A stretch of DNA of 64,000 bases from Membranipora membranacea (Eukaryota > Bryozoa > Gymnolaemata > Cheilostomatida > Membraniporidae), in the NCBI GenBank assembly GCA_914767715.1, contig OU612067.1:12405001-12469000 (forward strand), given 5' to 3'. The translations under genes were made by a program, and so were the position numbers. Positions 43,507 through 54,800 of this stretch are shown here, one piece after another. The notes beneath the pieces are model-generated. The model was not told where the DNA came from. It did no database searches and saw only the letters and a list, made by a program, of their open reading frames with translations. Each line of letters begins with the position of its first letter. Position 1 is the first letter of the stretch.

Positions 43507-44375
43507 TAGCTCTCCAACAAATCAGCATCAGGTGAGGGAGCGGATGGATCTTGAGACCTATCTGGTAAATGGTTAATCTTTATATCTGAATGACATGAAA
43601 CTACCTCATATTTTGGAATTATTTTATCTGTTTGAATATGTCTAGTTACTCTATGACTATTAGGTCTGTTTTCTAAAGCTGTATTACAAGGGCCTTCTGA
43701 CACTGAATTGTCATGTTTATCTTTGAGATCTGGATACAATTTCTTTGCCTTGGCCATATCACATTCTTTAACCTTATACATATAACGGGGTTCCCACTCA
43801 CGTTCAATAGGATGAACTCGTTTATCTGATCTGTATACAATTTTTACCCGTGCGCCTCCATACATTCCTTCCTCTGAATCTACCACACTTGACCCAAACT
43901 TACTTGAGAATGATGAGCTGGGTGATTTCTGTCCATCAAACATGTGATCACTCAATTCAGCCGATTTTTCCTCTTTCTTCTCTGCACCAGCATTCTCTCC
44001 ATCGCTACCAGTATTATAGCTTTCCCCGCTGCTACCAGTAGTATATCTAACCTCACTGTTATCCGTGCTGTCTTCCTCCTGGCTTTCACTGCTACTGTCG
44101 TCACTTGAGCTGGGTGGCTCAGGCTCCCTGATTTTCTGTTTCCTTACTCCATTTGATCTTGCCATATATCCGTTGTCCATCCCTTGAGGCATATCAATAA
44201 CTTCAATGACAGTATTATTGCTACCTCCTTCACCACTACTAGACTCGCTACCGCTACTTCTGTCAGCACCTGACTTCTCCTTCTTACTCTTACTGGTAGG
44301 GGTTACATATTTCCAAAGCTTTTTCAGCGCCTTTGACATGCTGAATTGAAATATATAGAAAAGGAAAATGAACAA
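43104..44375 (-). CDS. Retroelement ORF: serine/acidic-rich N-terminal region
   Basis: 423 codons are open, but only the first ~290 look like real protein. The likely start is the internal ATG at about 44339 (MSKALKKLWKYVTPTSKSKK). The composition is Ser/Glu/Asp-rich and low complexity (SSGSESSSGEGGS, SSSDDSSSESQEED), then a more ordered segment with REWEPRYMYKVKECDMAKAK. Near 43500 the coding character moves to the overlapping frame. No known domain. It is presumably the N-terminus of the Gag-like protein. Confidence 0.5.
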   Translation of the reverse strand: MFIFLFYIFQFSMSKALKKLWKYVTPTSKSKKEKSGADRSSGSESSSGEGGSNNTVIEVIDMPQGMDNGYMARSNGVRKQKIREPEPPSSSDDSSSESQEEDSTDNSEVRYTTGSSGESYNTGSDGENAGAEKKEEKSAELSDHMFDGQKSPSSSFSSKFGSSVVDSEEGMYGGARVKIVYRSDKRVHPIEREWEPRYMYKVKECDMAKAKKLYPDLKDKHDNSVSEGPCNTALENRPNSHRVTRHIQTDKIIPKYEVVSCHSDIKINHLPDRSQDPSAPSPDADLLESYCPPMNQQSIGEEERVNPRQVLMKKSGRQASFQTIPARTCLVMIIPHLQKSSFIKELMRDTLHRYIDIWRWKQTGIENENMYGLKRLYQMQINALMLVSSPTLIHFLSQDLESRGIQIRRYHLIQMMMIYYILS

Positions 44376-45510
44376 ATTAACTTAAATCAAAAGAAACACT
44401 CATTTTTCACACTAATGAAAAAAATTACTATTAATTACTTAATAACGATTAACGCTAATTAATTATTGCCTATAACAACACTTAGAAACGGGCGATCCTC
44501 TGTTCAATCTACACACAACCTACAGCTGTGAGGAACGGAAATTGTCGTCCTATCCTATACTAAAGTATATGCCGTGTATTATTAGTATGTATAGTTGTTC
44601 TATAACCGTCCTACTTATAAATTGGTTCTAACTATGTTTGTAGTTATGGTTTTAAATCTTGCACTCCGGACACTTCAAAATGTCACTTTATTGTGTAATT
44701 TATTTGTAGTTCTAATTTGGAGTTACCTCCTCTTTCATGCACTGAAGAAAGACAAGATCGCTCAAATCTATTAAAACGTGGTTCCAATTGGTAATGCTAG
44801 CACTCTGGTGAGTACGAGGTATTTAACTTATTAATTCATAGTGACGAACAGCTGGTTCCCACTACTCCACAAAGCAATTTACTACGGGGTTGTTATTGAG
44901 TCTGACCTCTTCTTAGCTTCACTAGAAGTTGCCTTCAAGTTGTTTAAGAAAGGTTCCTGCCGATAACCTGCTAAGACCCCTGTCTTGTTCTAACAGTAAA
45001 ACTCTTGATGAGTTTCGAGACAATGCTCTTACACCACAAATATAATCCTTAGATGTTAATATGACACAATCACTATATATGAATGTGTTCAGGTACGTTT
45101 GATATTTTTGTTATTCAACTTAGGTGACTGATTTTAATTATGAGCACCTACTTGATCTCTGTATAGTGCCTGGAAGCCCAATCAGGTAATCAAGGCGGTG
45201 TATCAGTATCACAGGCCTCTTAGCCAAGTTAAATTAGCTAAAGACTCCAACCCAATTTCTAGTGAAGGAAAGAGGTATCAGTCTGTGGTCACTCTAAAAT
45301 TGATGTTCAATTTCTATATTCAATGTTGAATTAATGTTTCACAGATTAGAGGTATCTGATCTTAAATCGGTAGCGTCCTTCTTCTTTAAAACACAAGAAT
45401 CTAATCCTAAACTATTATTCCGAAACTTAATCTATGTAACCCCCAAGCAATAATATGAATACTAATTAATTCTGTTCTGCTTTAACAATAGTTCCCAATG
45501 ATACTTCTAA
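44376..45510. other. No gene; possible 5' leader of the retroelement
   Basis: AT-rich sequence upstream (minus-strand sense) of the Gag-like ORF. I looked for a copy of this region beyond 38267 that would define LTRs and found none. Confidence 0.4.
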
Positions 45511-45815
45511 AATGATTTCCGACTTGATATGAGCACCTACGCGAAATACCTGCGTTTAATGTGGGTCACAATGATTTCCAACTTTGATATGAGCACCTAC
45601 GCGAATTACATGCGTTTTATGGTGGGTCACAATGATTTCCGACTTTGATATGAGCACCTACGCGAAATACCTGCGTTTATGGTGGGTCACAATGATTTCC
45701 GACTTTGATATGAGCACCTACGCGAATTACATGCGTTTATGGTGGGTCACAATGATTTCCGACTTTGATATGAGCACCTACGCGAATTACATGCGTTTAT
45801 GGTGGGTCACAATGA
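45511..45815 (+). repeat. 60-61-bp tandem repeat, 5 units
   Basis: The unit contains 'aatgatttccgactttgata', 'tgagcacctacgcgaa' and 'tgcgtttatggtgggtcac', and it alternates between 'gaaatacctg' and 'gaattacatg' variants. It is unrelated in sequence to the 60-bp arrays at 8 and 16 kb. One frame is open by virtue of the period. Confidence 0.95.
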
Positions 45816-46323
45816 TTAAACCTCCTAAAGTTAATTTTGAATCCTGTTTCAGAGTGTTGTTATAGTAACAATTAACAACGACTTACTTTAGTTGATTGCA
45901 ATATTGCCTTATAAACTCTTAGTGATTATGACCTTACGTCTGAGTACCTGACGAACTGTCCCTAATTACTTTGCCAATTACTATATGCATAGAAATCAAT
46001 TACAACAGTATATTCACTAAAGTTATTGTTTATTGTCTTGATACTTATAAAAAAAATGATAATGTAATTCAAATGATACTCACAGTATATATTAGTCCTT
46101 AGACTCCACTTTAGTTTAGCGTTCCAACAAAGATCTTTGATTTAAAACTAGTATTTATTAAATCAAAATATAATGTCTTTTACTAGCTATGTAAAAAGTT
46201 GACTGTGCTGCTCAAAGAATTAAACTGTACTAATTTACTGTTCAAAATTTCGGCCTTTATATAGGTGCCGATTTTTGTGCTGACTCTGCTTGTTGTCGTT
46301 TGATTAGCTGTCGGCGAATTAGT

Positions 46324-46770
46324 GGATTAGTGTCTCTTGTGGCTTTGTTATATGAAACCGTTCTGTGGTCACGTCACGTGGTATATGGCTGTTGTTCCTC
46401 AGTCTACCTTCTGGAATTTATTGTTCTATTTTTGGGCTGACTTTGTTGTTGTTACTCCATGATTAATTACTTCTGTGTCATCCTGAAGATTACTTGGTAC
46501 TTGGTTCTATGACGTTTTGGAAAACCAATTTCCTGAAGATTAATTGGTACTTGGTACTAGGATTAGTGTCTCTTGTGGCTTTGTTATATGAAACCGTTCT
46601 GTGGTCACATCACGTGGTATATTGCTGCTGTTCCTCAGTCTACCCTCTGGAATTTGTTGTTCTATTTTTGGGCTGACTTTGTTGTTGTTACTTCCTGGTT
46701 AATTACATCTGTGTCACCCTGGAGATTACTTGGTACTTGGTACTATGACGTGTTGGAAAACCAAATTACT
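46324..46770 (+). repeat. Direct duplication of about 237-bp unit, 2 copies
   Basis: 'gattagtgtctcttgtggct' at 46326 recurs at 46561, and the following ~200 bp match with scattered substitutions up to 'ggaaaaccaa'. It is a local tandem duplication. The sequence is not coding in any convincing frame. Confidence 0.85.
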
Positions 46771-47404
46771 GCGTCACTGGAATTCCTATTTTCTGACCGG
46801 ATTAGCATGCTGCGGTTATCTTCGCTACATCTTTGATGGATTACTTCTGCGTCTCTCTGCTCGTTGTGTATGCTTGTGACTACAAAATACCATGGAGGTT
46901 ACTGGGTGCATTTGCTTCCATCTCTATCTGTACCCTCTGACTTCTGCGGCTGGCTGAATATAACTACATATCTCAAGTGCCCATTTTTGGTACTGACAAA
47001 GCACTCCTGATTATTATGCAGCCTTCATATCGATGTTAGACCCTCAATATTTTTCAACCTATACTAACCCTATTTTTTGTTCTAATAATAAATATTGCTG
47101 ATATTCCAATGTGTCATCATCAACAAAATTAATAATATGTTCTATGAGTGGCTGTCTCCTAAAGTATACCGTTTGTTGCAAACAACCATTTCACCTTGTC
47201 AACATCCATATATTAACATACTCTGTTTGTCAAACTTAAACTAAAGCCTGCATCCCAAGTTAATTAAAGTTAACAACCAGCATACAAAAATCTGAGTACT
47301 GCTTCAGTAGGGTGCTTCAAGTAGAGCGAACTTTGAGATAGATAGCTACTTTTTTATATGGATCAGTTAGTATTCAGATAAGTGTTTTTGTCTTCTTTAC
47401 CAGC

Positions 47405-48265
47405 TGACTGATGGTCTCTGTAGTTGAGAGCCTGAGTTGAGAGCCTGAGTTGAGAGTCTGAGTTGATAACCTGTGTTGAGAGCCTGAGTTGAGAGCCTGT
47501 GTTGAGAGCCTGAGTTGAGAGCCTGAGTTGAAATCTGAGTTGAGGGCCTGAGTTGAGAGCCTGAGTTGATAGCCTGAGTTGATAGCCTGAGTTGATAGCC
47601 TGAGTTGAGAGTCTGAGTTGATAACCTGTGTTGATAGCCTCAGTTGATAGCCTGAGTTGAGAGCCTGTGTTGAGAGACTGTGTTGATAACCTGTGTTGAG
47701 AGCCTGAGTTGAGGGCCTGAGTTGATAGCCTGAGTTGAGGGCCTGAGTTGAGAGCCTGAGTTGAGAGCCTGAGTTGATAGCCTGAGTTGAGGGCCTGAGT
47801 TGAGAGCCTGAGTTGAGAGCCTGTGTAGAGAGCCTGAGTTGAGAGCCTGAGTTGAGAGCCTGAGTTGAGAGCCTGTGTAGAGAGCCTGAGTTTAGAGCCT
47901 GAGTTGAGAGCCTGAGTTGAGAGCCTGAGTTGAGAGCCTGAGTAGAGAGCCTGAGTTGAGAGCCTGAAATGAGAGTCTGTGTTGAGAGCCTGAGTTGAGA
48001 GCCTGTGTTGATAGCCTGAGTTGATAGACTGTGTTGAGAGCCTGTGTTGAGAGCCTGAGTTGAGAGCCTGAGTTGATAGCCTGTGTTGAGAGCCTGTGTT
48101 GAGAGCCTGTGTTAAAAGCCTGTGTTGAGAGCCTGTGTTGAGAGCATGTGTTGAGAGTTTGAGTTATTAGCCTGTGTTGAGAGCCTGAGTTGATAGCCTG
48201 TGTTGAGAGCCTGAGTTGAGGGCCTGGGTTGAGAGCCTGTGTTGAGAGCTTGAGTTGAGAGCAGA
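47405..48265 (+). repeat. 13-bp minisatellite (gagttgagagcct)n
   Basis: About 65 units of gagttgagagcct with variants (gtgttgagagcct, gagttgatagcct). It adjoins and has partly replaced the RT relic at 48260-48560. The minus-strand open frame through it (STQALNSGSQLRL-type repeat) is an artefact of the repeat. Confidence 0.95.
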
Positions 48266-48560
48266 GCTGTATAATAAGTTCGTCAAGAATATTAAACATG
48301 CAGCTTAGCAATATATCTCCTGAACTGATGAGACCAAATGGCACACAATTATAGCAGGACCGTCCAAACGGATGAATAAATGCAGTAAGCACTCGGGAGT
48401 TGACTGTTAGTTGTATATCATAATAACCTGAGTTTGCATCCAGTTTTGTAATGAATTTGACTCCTGATATTGTGGTTGAAGTATTGTCGACTGCCCTATT
48501 TAGAACTGTCAGATCAGTGCATATGCATTGTGCACATAAATTTAGTATTACAATCACCAT
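48266..48560 (-). pseudogene. Ty3/gypsy reverse transcriptase fragment
   Basis: The frame contains CTDLTVLNRAVDN, GVKFITKLDANSGYYDIQL and LTAFIHPFGRSCYNCVPFGL. These are RT blocks of Ty3/gypsy Pol ('R.C.DL..LN', 'F.KLDA.SGY.QI.L', 'T.F.TPFGR......PFG'). Residues between blocks are missing and the YxDD region is absent, because the frame continues into the minisatellite. A dead relic. Confidence 0.75.
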
Positions 48561-48561
48561 G

Positions 48562-48858
48562 TTTCCATGTGAGTTTCGAGGTCAGCCTAGAGCGAGCTGA
48601 GTTGTCACCTCTTGGCTCGATCTCAAAATATGCAGCCATTTCAATGGTAGAGCTTAGAACATCAAAAAACATCAAAAAAATCTGCTGCCGCGATTTGAAC
48701 CCCGGCCTCCCGCCATCAGAGTCTTCGATGCTCACTGCTCGGCCACGCCAGCTCGCTCTAGCGCCAGCTGTTAAGTGCGAGCTCAACCCTTGGAGGCGGT
48801 TCCATAGCTCGAAGCTAAGGATAATTAGCCTCAGTACGAACTCAAAACTAACATGGAA
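48562..48858. mobile_element. MITE-like insertion with ~19-bp imperfect TIRs and a tRNA-like segment
   Basis: Ends TTTCCATGTGAGTTTCGAG and, inverted, TTTCCATGTTAGTTTTGAG, about 297 bp. Inside, on the minus strand, a stretch near 48694-48763 has a tRNA-like A box (GTGGCCGAGCAG) and B box (GGGTTCAAATC). It sits between the protease and RT relics of the gypsy element and so inserted into that element. No clear target duplication seen. Confidence 0.55.
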
Positions 48859-48939
48859 ATGCATTCAAAAATGGTTGAGACCAAGAAACGCACATGCGCT
48901 TTAACTCTTATCAGTTGTTTTGTTAACTCTGTGCTGCTC

Positions 48940-49130
48940 TTTTGGAAGACCTCTTACTCGTAAACATTTACCACCTGCACACAACAATTTCTTATCTGAA
49001 GGGTGTAGCTTGCTCTGGGCATTTTGATATTTCTGGATGCAGCTCACTGTTACTTCTGCATAGCTGTAAATTCTGGTTTACCACTGAACCTGACTTGTAG
49101 ATCTGCTTGCCATGGTTTGTCGTTCTGCTT
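48940..49130 (-). pseudogene. Ty3/gypsy protease region fragment
   Basis: On the minus strand, around a frame change, one reads NDKPWQADLQVRFSGKPEF and then YAEVTVS, followed by SKLHPSDKKLLCAGGKCLRV. The second part matches the gypsy protease pattern 'DTGAEVTV ... L.PS.K.L.G.GG..L.V', with the catalytic D-T-G lost. It lies between the gag relic and the RT relic, in the right order. Confidence 0.55.
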
Positions 49131-49213
49131 TCGAGAGTTGAGCTCACCAAAGAATACTACTCCACCTTTTACAAATTCTGTTACTTGAGCTAGATTGCTG
49201 CGACATACTCTTT

Positions 49214-49537
49214 TCAAGTCATTAGGTCTTTTACAGCTATTAAACTTTTATTTACTAGCTGTGAATCAAACATTGATGTTGGCTTGTTTTGGCTACTTTT
49301 GGGTTTAGGTTTGCTGCGGTGTGCTCCCACACTTTCTACTGTACCTGCACTAGGATGTGCAACCGTTTTTGCCTGATTTGCTGCATCACACCTTCTGCCT
49401 ATCTGGACTGCGATGTCCAAAGTGAGCGTTGGTTCAGATTGTAACTTAGCGATGAACTGGCAGTTGTCCACTCTGATTAGTGCTTTGTATGCATAGTATT
49501 CTGGCTGGCGGTACAGTTTATATATACAAATGTCCAT
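49214..49537 (-). pseudogene. Ty3/gypsy Gag fragment
   Basis: 107 open codons contain ALIRVDNCQFIAKLQSEPTL and TLDIAVQIGRRCDAANQAKT. These resemble the C-terminal Gag region of Ty3/gypsy elements ('L..e..LTLdkAv.i.r..Eaa..q'). No zinc knuckle is left. It belongs to the same relic as 48940-49130 and 48266-48560. Confidence 0.55.
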
Positions 49538-49539
49538 GC

Positions 49540-51832
49540 CATCGCCATTTTGAACATTTTTTGCTAAATTTAGCTCTTTGAATAATCGTTAAGCGCTTCA
49601 ACACGTTCTCATGATATATTCAGGAATTCAATCAAATATGAAATATCTTAAACCTGTTCTCCAAGAGAATATTTCTACACTGCTAATCTGCTCTTTATAA
49701 CAATCTGAATTTATTATACTGGAATCTCTATTGTCAGCCATCTGGCTTTCCACCATTTTCACTTACTAGGGTCCGTCAAGTTGAAGTAACCTGGAGGGTC
49801 CATACTGGTGGTGGTGCTCTGTGCTGGATTTGTTGAGGTGTTGCATGGTCATCCTCACGACCAATTTTTACAATAGAAGATATTGAAGTGACACAGAAAA
49901 TATCCAAATGTAATCATGACAGCACTGTCAGTTATGAATTTCCTTCATATTTGGGTAGCTAATTTGAGATACGTTTACACAACAATGGTAGTAATTAATT
50001 AAGTAATTACACAAACCATGGCCCTCTACTTTGACAATAACTGACTCACTCTTATTAATTACTGAAAGCTACTCCTAGCTTCCAAGAACTTATCTCTGCA
50101 AGCTAGGATGTAACAAAGGACTTGACTGAATACGGATAGACAACTGAGCTAGGACACGAGACAACTCTGACCTGGGCTTACAGACAGACCTACTCGACCT
50201 CTATCTACAGCTATGGTAATTATTTTTACAACTCAGCCTTATATCTGACAGATGGAAACCTTAGCACTGGGCTCAGTTGAACCATCTTGTATAAGCATCC
50301 AACCATGTATCACATAATTATTAAAAATTATCAGTCTGATAGTGAAAGCTTTCTGGTATAAACAAGCAAAATAGAACACAAGTTATTCTGTTGATACAAT
50401 TTCATGGTTTGAAATGGCTGTTGGTCTTTGGTCGCTCTCATCTATCAATCTTGCCCAGATGTACTTATATCCAAAGTTTAGTTCCTTAGTAATGACTCAA
50501 TAACACTACAAACAGCAGTTATGCATGAATGATTTGTAGGCTCAAATACCACTGCTGCATTTCACACAATTTGTATAAATCACTCTCACTATTGGAAAGT
50601 AGAAGGCTTTTCAGTAATAATTAAGGCACAAATTGAATTTATATCCCCCTGTCATGAAGTTGGACAACTTCAATACGTACTACGTCAATATAATGAGGCC
50701 GAGATTTTAGCAGAAGAATATAATCATAGCTCATACCAGACCAAAAGGAGAATGTGAAAGGTGAAATAAAACTAACAATCAAAGCAGCAAAATGGCATGG
50801 AAGGTAATCTTATGGTTGCTGTAGCCTACATATTTTGTAATCTATATATGCCAGAAAATCACAAAAATATTATAAGTTTTGTGATATATCGATATCCTTT
50901 TAAGATGGATATAACTCCTGTCAGGCAGTACTTGCCAAATTTGACGTAGGGAGAGCATTCTTCTCATGAGTAGAAGTGCTTGATCCATTGTACTCAAGCC
51001 ACGCCCTGTACCCTTGCCCACCAGAAATCCAGCTTCTCTTTGTATGGAAGACGCAGAGATGTTCTTTATACCAAAGATAGGTTTTGCAAACATACAGTGG
51101 TCATCATGCAGTTTAAGTACTTGGCTCCAGTAAATGGTGTGCAAGTATCAGTATCAGGAGTTACTGCTGACTCCTACAGTCAAACTCAAACAATTACGAG
51201 TCCAAAGGAAAAATTATCTTAAAACCGCTCCTGAATGCTGACGCCTGCAACTTTTGTTTTGGAGCACTATCAAAAACACCATGCAAGCCTAGGACTGTGA
51301 CATTCACCTTCAATGTGTGTGATAAACTTTTCCCATTGCAAACATTTCATCATCATCATTAGACTACTGATTATTTGCACTAAACTTCCTTGTTCACTTT
51401 AACACACTTCTCCGCTCAGAGCGATCAAATTATCATCGTCTCAAATATAGCCACAAAGAGAAAGTCTCCAGCATTGACTGCACATTACAGCCGTATTATT
51501 CAAAATGAAAACAATAGACTCTCCATTCATTGGTTTAAAGGTTCAATAAGATTTCAATAGAACTAACATTAAATAATATGAAAAAAGCAAACAATAGAGT
51601 ATAATGTTCGCTCAAATCTAACCTCATGTTCTTACTTGCTATTAACGAGGAAGTTAGCTTAGAAATGTTGCGCATTGTTATCAGAAAACAACTGCATTTG
51701 GCTGCTTGATTTCTTGGTGATAACATTGGTTGCAGCTGATAACACAAGCACTGTCATGCTTTGATTTTGATGAGAGCATACTCTCTGTCTAGTGTCAGGC
51801 TTCTTGTGATATCAGCTACTGAGGGACTAACT
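49540..51832. other. Gene-poor stretch upstream of gene 3
   Basis: No supported gene. A 100-codon minus-strand frame at 50842-51144 has a short GFLVGKGT...D-like string that faintly resembles a non-LTR RT block, not enough to call. The promoter of gene 3 presumably lies near 51500-51830, but no element is distinct. Confidence 0.4.
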
Positions 51833-51890
51833 ATGGATAACCCCAAATTCTGGATTCTCAGAGTTTGTCTGCTCTCTCTTTTAATATCAG
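51833..51890 (+). CDS. Gene 3 exon 1: signal peptide
   Basis: The ATG at 51833 gives MDNPKFWILRVCLLSLLIS with donor 'TCAG|gtacga', phase 1. A compact hydrophobic core suits a cleavable signal peptide. Confidence 0.75.
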
Positions 51891-54800
51891 GTACGACAGT
51901 AATTATTTGATATTTGTGAACGGTTCACAAAGCTTGTAGATTTGCGGTGTAAAGTGAGACTATTGTCCACTTGAACGATACTATTATGGATATAAATTTG
52001 TTGCTACTTTGTCCACAACGAAGCGACCCTCACTCTGTACAAGTTTCAAGATAATACGGGAAGTCCAAATATTTGAAATTGGGGTGCCATGGCTGATCTA
52101 TCAATTCTGATGTTTAGAAATACCTTTTGAGAGCTGCTCTAGACCAGCATCGGTAACATAACAAGGTGTGACGAATATGCTAGCAGCTAGTCTAGTGGAT
52201 AGCAAACCACCTGAGAAAGTTGTATACCAATAACAAAATTACCATAAGATGTTGAACAGTTATTTTTGGTAGTCGAGAGAAAACTTGATCGCTGTCGTTG
52301 AAATTGTCCCTCCCTTATAGTTCTTGCCTCTCTGCTAGTTGACAAGAGAACCTTCATTATTCATAAGGGTTCGAAGCTGTCTAACCCTCTCTGGGAGTTG
52401 CCACCAAGGCAACGTCATGATTGATGTCGACCAGTTCCCACAAATTATAACTGACCTATTAAGTGTTCCCCAATTTGACCCCTTCCCCCCTTTCCAACAC
52501 ATTAGGATCAAGTTCATGCAGGCAATTTACCATGAAATAGTCTGATGAGCTTTTGATTGATGTTATTCATAACCTTAAGTCAATGAAAAGAGAGGATTGT
52601 TATCATTGGATCCAATTTACATGCAACTTTGAGACCATTGACATCAGGGAGTATGTTCTGGTGACCAGATATGGGTTAAAAAATTGGGTTAAAAATCGCA
52701 AGTTTGTCTCTGGACGAGGACTGAGAAATATCGATGCCTTCAGGGCACGGCTGCTATATTCGGGGCCAAGTTGCTCTCAGTTTGTAGGCAGGTCAGAGCA
52801 CACCTGGGGCGTCAATTGAGACCATTAGTCAGTAGAGTGCAGCGGGATTCGAACCCAAGACCTCCAACACTTTTGACGACAGGCGCTCTAACCAACTGAA
52901 ATATCTCCTACTCCTGTATATGCAATTGGTGACATTTCTGATATGCTTAGCAGAAACACTGAATGTACAAGATCTAGTAAATAGCTTCCAGCAGTTAAAT
53001 AGGTAATTGCAAAGCAGTGTGATGGTGCTTAGTTCAAGGCTCAAAATATGCCGATTTTACATTGGTTTGGCTGTTGCTATCGGCCCTTTTCCACATGTGA
53101 CCACATCACTGTAGTTTCATCATTATGCTGCTCTTGTAAATATTTTTACCGCTTGTCTCTCATTCAGATTCCTGCCAAACTAAGTTAAGAACCTTGTTGA
53201 ACAGGAACAGAGTCTGAATTAGGTGACATTAGAATATGGCTGAGGGGACCGATTTTCCTTGTCTGAATTAACAGGAGTTCCGAAGACGAGCACATTGTTT
53301 TGTGTTTATAGCAGAATGTAGCAATCCAACAACTGAACATGAATGATTTCACTCTACCCATTGTTATTAAGGGTGGTACCTGTGGTCACTGGCCAAGTGC
53401 TTGTTAATTGTTTTCCGAAAATTGGCTGAAACACCTTATAACTGGCTCTATTCTTGAGTTTCAACAAGTTTGAACAAAATAACTGTTGTGAATTCTTTTT
53501 GCCTGCGTACTGGGTAGCTGGTTGTTACGTGATAATATGTCGGCTGCCTGATAATTCAAATGCAATGTTACATAATCATAAAAGGGAGGATGAAAGGGAG
53601 AGGCTATCCGAATCCTCCCTGGTTATCATAATACCAATATTGTCAAGTTCTATTAAATTTATGTACTGTCTTCTCTTGTTATCTGCAAGGACAACTCCTT
53701 GCAAGGACAACTCCTAGTATTTTATTTGCACGTAACTAAATTTCTTGCTCTAATGCTAATAAGTTTGCCGGTATATATGCCAACATACCTATTCATGACC
53801 AAAGACTAGGGCAAGAGGATTTTGCATCGAATCACAGTAGTATTGAGCACGCGTGCCTTGAACAAGCTTTGTTGTCTAATCATGTTCAAGACCGGCTATG
53901 TCGACTGAAGAATAGTCATAAATGTGATGTCAATCACATCCTACAACAACTATTACATAACCCCCAAACCTAGATACCGTTTTAAAATTTTCTCCCTTGA
54001 TTTATGGGCAGGTGAATATTTCCGTGTTTTTCTATTTAATTATGTGCATCGCGAGGCAAAAATATTTTATAAGCGTTTGTTACCAAATTATACTTTTGTT
54101 ACATATCCTACTGCTGTATGAGAGATTATTCCATCATTTAATTTTTAGATTCAGGTTCATCACAAACAGTACCACAAAATGTGGCACAAGGTAAATCAAC
54201 ATCAAGTTCACCTGTCTACTATTGGAAATGGGGAAACAAAGAGAACCTTGTGGATGGCTCAGTTACAGCTTCATTAGTCTATGGAGGGGGCATTATAACT
54301 GAGTGTAATGGGTGTTTTGCTAGCCAAGCTGTAACTGGTTTCTGGCAGGTTGACCTCGGAGACAAATACTTTGTTCCCTATGTCAAGATAGTGAGATTAA
54401 CAGGTGAGATTAAGCTTTCTGCTATTCCATCATCCTTTGATTCCGGATAGGAAATGATAATACAGTTTTTCAGTGGTAGTGATATCATTTTGAGGGGGTT
54501 GGGCACATAATCTTGTTGGCATAATCTGTATCAATACCTGACATAGTTCTTAAGACTAACAACCCTTCTTTATTCTTCATTCCATCACTTCAGTACAATA
54601 AAAAGGTCATTCACATATTTTTGAAGTTTAAATGCTACAACAATCATGTGGCTTAGGTCAAAAATATACAATGAAGAAGTTGTCCTCTTCTTTCACAGGT
54701 GAAGACAACTAAAATGTTTAAAAAAAACATCTTCTGATTAGAACTCCCTTGGCAATTAATTGACTCAATGTTCAAATTATCAAAATCCCTGTTCTAGTTT

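Larger units (their letters stand above)
38267..44375 (-). mobile_element. Endogenous retrovirus-like unit without visible RT/integrase
   Basis: Minus-strand order: acidic/serine-rich N-terminal region (44375 to about 43500), basic/serine-rich region (to 42538), Gag capsid-like and zinc-knuckle region with RNase H-like C-terminus (42492 to 40429), then Env-like glycoprotein fused to retropepsin (40438 to 38267). Breaks in the first protein: a frame change at a C6 run (43497-43503), TAG at 42538-42540 and TAA at 42256-42258. The last two long frames are uninterrupted. No RT, integrase or LTR was recognised. The 3' side abuts the end of gene 2 within 200 bp, and a copy of the 5' flank was not found there. 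It could be a deleted provirus, a non-autonomous element, or a co-opted locus. Confidence 0.7.

Noticed and set aside
38100..46900. LTR pair for the 38-44 kb retroelement
   Set aside because: No sequence on the 3' side (38100-38266) could be matched by eye to the 5' flank. The 237-bp duplication at 46.3-46.8 kb is local only.
47892..48265. Repetitive frame following the RT fragment
   Set aside because: Translation of the 13-bp minisatellite. Only the part above 48266 is RT.
50842..51144. Minus-strand frame with a GF..GKGT...D string like a non-LTR RT block
   Set aside because: The match is too short and interrupted, and no neighbouring RT motifs are seen.
52841..52908. tRNA gene
   Set aside because: B box and part of the D arm are present, but the acceptor stem does not pair and the anticodon arm is not formed. 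Called SINE-like instead.
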